A stretch of DNA of 64,000 bases, taken from NCBI RefSeq assembly GCF_002944315.1, contig NZ_CP024311.1, positions 1,960,501 through 2,024,500 of the forward strand, written 5' to 3'. Below are positions 60,870-64,000 of this stretch, one piece after another. The position numbers were made by a program, and so were the translations under genes. Each line of letters begins with the position of its first letter. The first letter of the stretch is position 1. The notes under the pieces are model-generated. The model saw only the letters and a list, made by a program, of their open reading frames with translations. It did no database searches and had not been told where the DNA came from. This stretch comes from Rhizobium sp. NXC24 (GTDB lineage: Bacteria; Pseudomonadota; Alphaproteobacteria; Rhizobiales; Rhizobiaceae).

Positions 60870-62771
60870 TTGGAGCGCCGACTGACTGCCATTCTTGCTG
60901 TGGACATCGTGGGCTACAGCCGCTTAATGGGGATGGACGAGGCCGGCACGCTGGCAGCGGTCAGGCAGCATCGTGCCGAAGTTCTGGACCCCAGGATCAC
61001 CGAACATAAGGGGCGCATCGTCAAGCACACCGGCGATGGCATGCTGGTCGAATTTTCGAGCGTAGTGAATGCAGTCGCCTGCGCCGCCGAAATTCAGCGC
61101 GATATGCTGACGCGAAACGAAAACGCGCAGCAGGAGCGCCGCATCGAGCTGCGTATCGGCATCAACCTCGGCGACGTCATTGTCGAGGATGGCGACATCT
61201 TTGGCGAAGGCGTCAATCTGGCGGCCCGCCTAGAAGCCATTGCCGAGCCGGGTGGCATCGCCGTCTCCGCTTCGGTGCGCGATCATGTCGGCTCTCGCCT
61301 TGGCGTTTCCTTCGAAGATCGTGGCGAGCATTCCCTGAAGAACATCGCCCATAGCGTTCGCGTCTACACCGTTTCTCTCAGCGCGCCGACGACGTCATCG
61401 GTCATCGCTCTGCCGAGGCGGGATGGCCGCAAACGGCTGGTGGCGGTGCTGCCTTTCGTCAACATGAGCGACGATCAGGAGCAGGAATATTTCTCCGACG
61501 GGATTACCGAGGATCTGATCACCGATCTCTCGCAGATTTCGGACCTCAATGTCGTCGCCCGCAACACCGTCTTCACCTACAAGGGCAAGTCGGTGAAGGT
61601 GAAGCAGATAGCGCAGGAACTAGGCGCCGATTTCGTGTTGCAGGGCAGCGTCCGCAAGGCCGCCCAGCGCGTACGTATCACCGGCCAGCTTATCGACGCC
61701 CGCAACGGCGCGCATCTCTGGGCCGGCCGTTTCGATCGCGACCTGACCGATATTTTCACCATTCAGGACGAGATTACTCATGCGATCGTCGACCAACTGA
61801 AGATCAAGCTCCAGCCGGAGGAGAAGAAGGCGATCGAAAGCGAACCGACCGCCAACATCGAAGCCTATACCTACTATCTTCGGGGGCGGCAGTTCTCGCA
61901 TGCCTGGACGCGGTCATACCTGCTGCTGGCGCGGCGTATGTTCCTGAAGGCCGTCGAGCTCGATCCGGATTACGCCCGCGCCTATGCCGGCATAGCCGAT
62001 TGCGACTCGGCGCTGAGGGACTGGAGCCCGCGCGAGTTTCCGCTGGAAAACATCATGGCGATGAGCGCCAAGGCGCTGGAACTCGATCCCAATCTGGCCG
62101 AGGCCTATGCTTCGCATGGCCTGGCTTTGCATCAAAGCGGCCAGAACGAGGAAGCGACGGCCGCCTTCGCTCGGGCCATGGCGCTGCAGCCGAACCTTTA
62201 CGAAGCGAATTTCCACTACGGCCGCTTCCTGTTCATGCAGGGCCGGTTCGAGGAGGCCGTGCATTATTTTGAGCGCGCGGCAACGATCCGCACCGATGAC
62301 TATCTGTCGCCCGTGCATCTCATCAGTGCCTTCCGCTCGCTCGGAAAGACGGAGGACCTGGAGCATTGGGCAAGGATTGGCGTCGAGCGTGCGGAACGAG
62401 CGCTCGATCTCAATCCGGAAAACTCAGGCCCCGCCCACCGCGGCGCTATCGCCCTCGCCCATCTTGGCGAGGCCGGGCGAGCCCGGGAATGGGCTGCGCG
62501 TGCGCTCACGATCGATCCGGACGACGTTTGCACCCAATATAATGTTGCCTGCGCCTATGCCGTACTTGGGGATCGCGAAGCAGCGCTGGACCTGCTCGAA
62601 AGATTGCTGCCGATGAGCTCTGCCTATCAGGTGCTCTGGTTCAGCAATGATTCTGATCTGGATTCGCTGCGTGACTCGCCGCGGTTCCACAAAATGTTCG
62701 AGAGGTTCAATGTGGGGCATGCCCCGGCGGAGGAGCACAGAGTATCCAGCGAAGACGAAGCTCTTTGCTAG
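60870..62771 (+). CDS. Class III adenylate cyclase with TolB-like and TPR domains
   Basis: A 633-residue cytoplasmic enzyme. Residues 1-175 are a class III cyclase (LTAILAVDIVGYSRLM with metal Asp, HTGDGMLVEF, NLAARLEAIAEPGG). Then a TolB/FlgO-like domain (LVAVLPFVNMSDDQEQEYFS) and several TPR repeats (from about residue 370, e.g. YARAYAGIADCDSAL). It makes cAMP, probably in response to protein contacts through TPRs. I choose the TTG at 60870, preceded by GGGGGG; upstream ATGs at 60738 and 60792 have no ribosome site. Confidence 0.88.
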   Translation: MERRLTAILAVDIVGYSRLMGMDEAGTLAAVRQHRAEVLDPRITEHKGRIVKHTGDGMLVEFSSVVNAVACAAEIQRDMLTRNENAQQERRIELRIGINLGDVIVEDGDIFGEGVNLAARLEAIAEPGGIAVSASVRDHVGSRLGVSFEDRGEHSLKNIAHSVRVYTVSLSAPTTSSVIALPRRDGRKRLVAVLPFVNMSDDQEQEYFSDGITEDLITDLSQISDLNVVARNTVFTYKGKSVKVKQIAQELGADFVLQGSVRKAAQRVRITGQLIDARNGAHLWAGRFDRDLTDIFTIQDEITHAIVDQLKIKLQPEEKKAIESEPTANIEAYTYYLRGRQFSHAWTRSYLLLARRMFLKAVELDPDYARAYAGIADCDSALRDWSPREFPLENIMAMSAKALELDPNLAEAYASHGLALHQSGQNEEATAAFARAMALQPNLYEANFHYGRFLFMQGRFEEAVHYFERAATIRTDDYLSPVHLISAFRSLGKTEDLEHWARIGVERAERALDLNPENSGPAHRGAIALAHLGEAGRAREWAARALTIDPDDVCTQYNVACAYAVLGDREAALDLLERLLPMSSAYQVLWFSNDSDLDSLRDSPRFHKMFERFNVGHAPAEEHRVSSEDEALC

Positions 62772-62789
62772 AGCTGCACTCTTCCGGGA

Positions 62790-64000
62790 TCAGGCCCGGC
62801 TGCGCCATAACCAGACGGCAAGAGAACCGGCACGACCGCGCAGGCTCGCTTCGATCGGACCATCGAGCTGGCCTTCCGTATAGGGTTCGCTGTCGCGTCC
62901 GGCAGATTGCAGCAGGTCGTCGCTGAACGCAATCTCGGCATTGCTGCGGGCAGCCACCTCCATCAGGCGGCTGGCGACATTGACGGTGTCGCCGGTCGCC
63001 GTGATCTGCTGGCGGCCGTGACCGCCGAGCCTGGAGGCGACGACGGTGCCGAAATGCGCGCCGATCTTGAAGCCGATGCGGGAGGCGATGGACTCCGGCA
63101 GGGTTCCAAACCAGCCTCTCATTCGATCGGCCAGGCGAATGCAGCAGCACGCCGCATTGGCGGGATCATCCCTCTTCGGCTGCGGCAGGCCGAACAGGAT
63201 CATGGCACCATCGCCCATGAAGCTGGTGATGGCACCGCCGCAAGCTGACACTTCCTCGTCGACGAGATCGTAGAAGCCGTTCAGCAGCTCGCGCACCGCC
63301 GTTGGGCCGATCGCTTCGCTGAGGCCGGTGAACCCGTTGAGATCGATGAAGACAATGGCCGCTTCCTGGCGCACCGGGTCCGCCAGGAAGCCGGGATCGC
63401 GGGCAAGATGTTCGGCAAGGCCCGGCGCCTGAATGCGCTGCAGGAGTTCGCTCTGCTGCTCGAAATGCCTGGCCTGCTTGCGACCCAGCCAGAGCTGCAC
63501 GGCACCGAACAACAGTGCCGGCGGTATCGCAGCCGCGATCGGCACGGCGGCACTTAGCCAGATGCCATGCTTGAAGGCGCTGATGTTGATCGACAGCCAG
63601 GCAAGGATGACGCAGAGCGCTATGATCAGGCCGATAGTGTTGCGCCGCGAGGCAAGCAACCCGACGAGAACGACCGGCAGGCCAATGGCAAAGCCGAGGT
63701 CAATGAGGCGCACGTCGCGGTCGCGGACCAATCCATCCCCGGCAATCAGATGCGTGATTGAAGTGGAAATGACCTCGACGCCCGGCAGCACCGGATCGAA
63801 AGGCGTCGGAAAGACATCGCCGCCGCCGGTAACGGTCGCGCCGATAACGACGATGTGGTCCCTGATCGCCTCCTCCGGCAATTGCCCTGTTAGCGCTGCA
63901 CTGGCGCCGATGGTGCGGATCGTGCCACGCGGACCGTAGAAAGAGAGCGGCAAGAGATAGCCGGTATCGGTATGCACCAAACGATCGCCAAGCTTGATGT
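62790..64000 (-). CDS. CHASE2-type sensor with adenylate cyclase (5' end cut by window)
   Basis: A C-terminal portion of a membrane-bound cyclase, open to the window edge. The visible part begins in the sensor CHASE2 domain (GPRGTIRTIGASAAL, FDPVLPGVEVISTSI), then about three membrane helices (residues 70-170 of the visible part) and the class III cyclase domain (FIDLNGFTGLSEAIG with metal Asp, GDGAMILFGLP, GDTVNVASRL). It converges with the TPR cyclase, with 18 bases between stops. Confidence 0.9.
   Translation of the reverse strand, partial: IKLGDRLVHTDTGYLLPLSFYGPRGTIRTIGASAALTGQLPEEAIRDHIVVIGATVTGGGDVFPTPFDPVLPGVEVISTSITHLIAGDGLVRDRDVRLIDLGFAIGLPVVLVGLLASRRNTIGLIIALCVILAWLSINISAFKHGIWLSAAVPIAAAIPPALLFGAVQLWLGRKQARHFEQQSELLQRIQAPGLAEHLARDPGFLADPVRQEAAIVFIDLNGFTGLSEAIGPTAVRELLNGFYDLVDEEVSACGGAITSFMGDGAMILFGLPQPKRDDPANAACCCIRLADRMRGWFGTLPESIASRIGFKIGAHFGTVVASRLGGHGRQQITATGDTVNVASRLMEVAARSNAEIAFSDDLLQSAGRDSEPYTEGQLDGPIEASLRGRAGSLAVWLWRSRA

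Overview
The window looks like a chromosomal segment of an alphaproteobacterium of the Rhizobiales, most likely Rhizobium or a close relative. The evidence is the GC-rich coding bias, the rhizobial-type gene clusters (rlpA, a dac-like gene, tmk, holB, metG, tatD and a metallohydrolase on one strand; ppiD-trpD-trpC-moaC-moeA on the other), paired citrate synthase paralogues and TolB/TPR adenylate cyclases. I cannot name the species from sequence alone.

Left arm (1-15.5 kb). An ISNCY-type insertion sequence follows an unknown gene. Next come housekeeping genes for tRNA editing, tRNA charging, DNA replication, dTMP phosphorylation and peptidoglycan, interrupted by one TauE/SafE transporter on the opposite strand. 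An ECF41-type sigma factor sits in an operon with a flavodoxin-like protein. The operon start carries a perfect 15-bp inverted repeat next to a probable ECF41 promoter. A Tat-exported sulfatase precedes a tRNA-Ser(UGA).

Prophage-like island (15,575-32,106). A 16.5-kb element is integrated in the tRNA-Ser gene and bounded by a 39-bp direct repeat, which is the 5' half of the tRNA. It has an integrase with an RHH-like partner, an AlpA-like HTH, a replication-initiator-like gene ending in an array of palindromic iterons, a serine recombinase beside a tail-collar-like gene, terminase genes and a baseplate-hub-like protein, then many small unknown genes. No portal or major capsid protein is recognisable, so it is either a decayed prophage or a phage satellite. 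Because the repeat is the 5' half of the tRNA, integration cuts the tRNA off from its native promoter, which appears to survive as an orphan to the right of the island.

Middle (32.2-48.5 kb). Here lie a DNA glycosylase, a marR-emrA-emrB efflux operon, a GT2 glycosyltransferase, a LuxR-type regulator with a degenerate receiver, a 1-kb gene-free region and a type I secretion operon. That operon encodes two very acidic cargo-like proteins with no RTX motif (one with GDNRDN repeats), an ABC exporter with a long Pro/Gly-rich N-terminal extension and an altered H-loop, an HlyD-family adaptor and a small helical protein. This is the best candidate for an undescribed system.

Right arm (48.5-64 kb). 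The ppiD-trpDC-moaC-moeA run is followed by gnd, a SLAC1/TehA transporter, a VOC protein, two divergent citrate synthase paralogues with a LysR regulator, and two convergent class III adenylate cyclase genes, the last running off the window edge.
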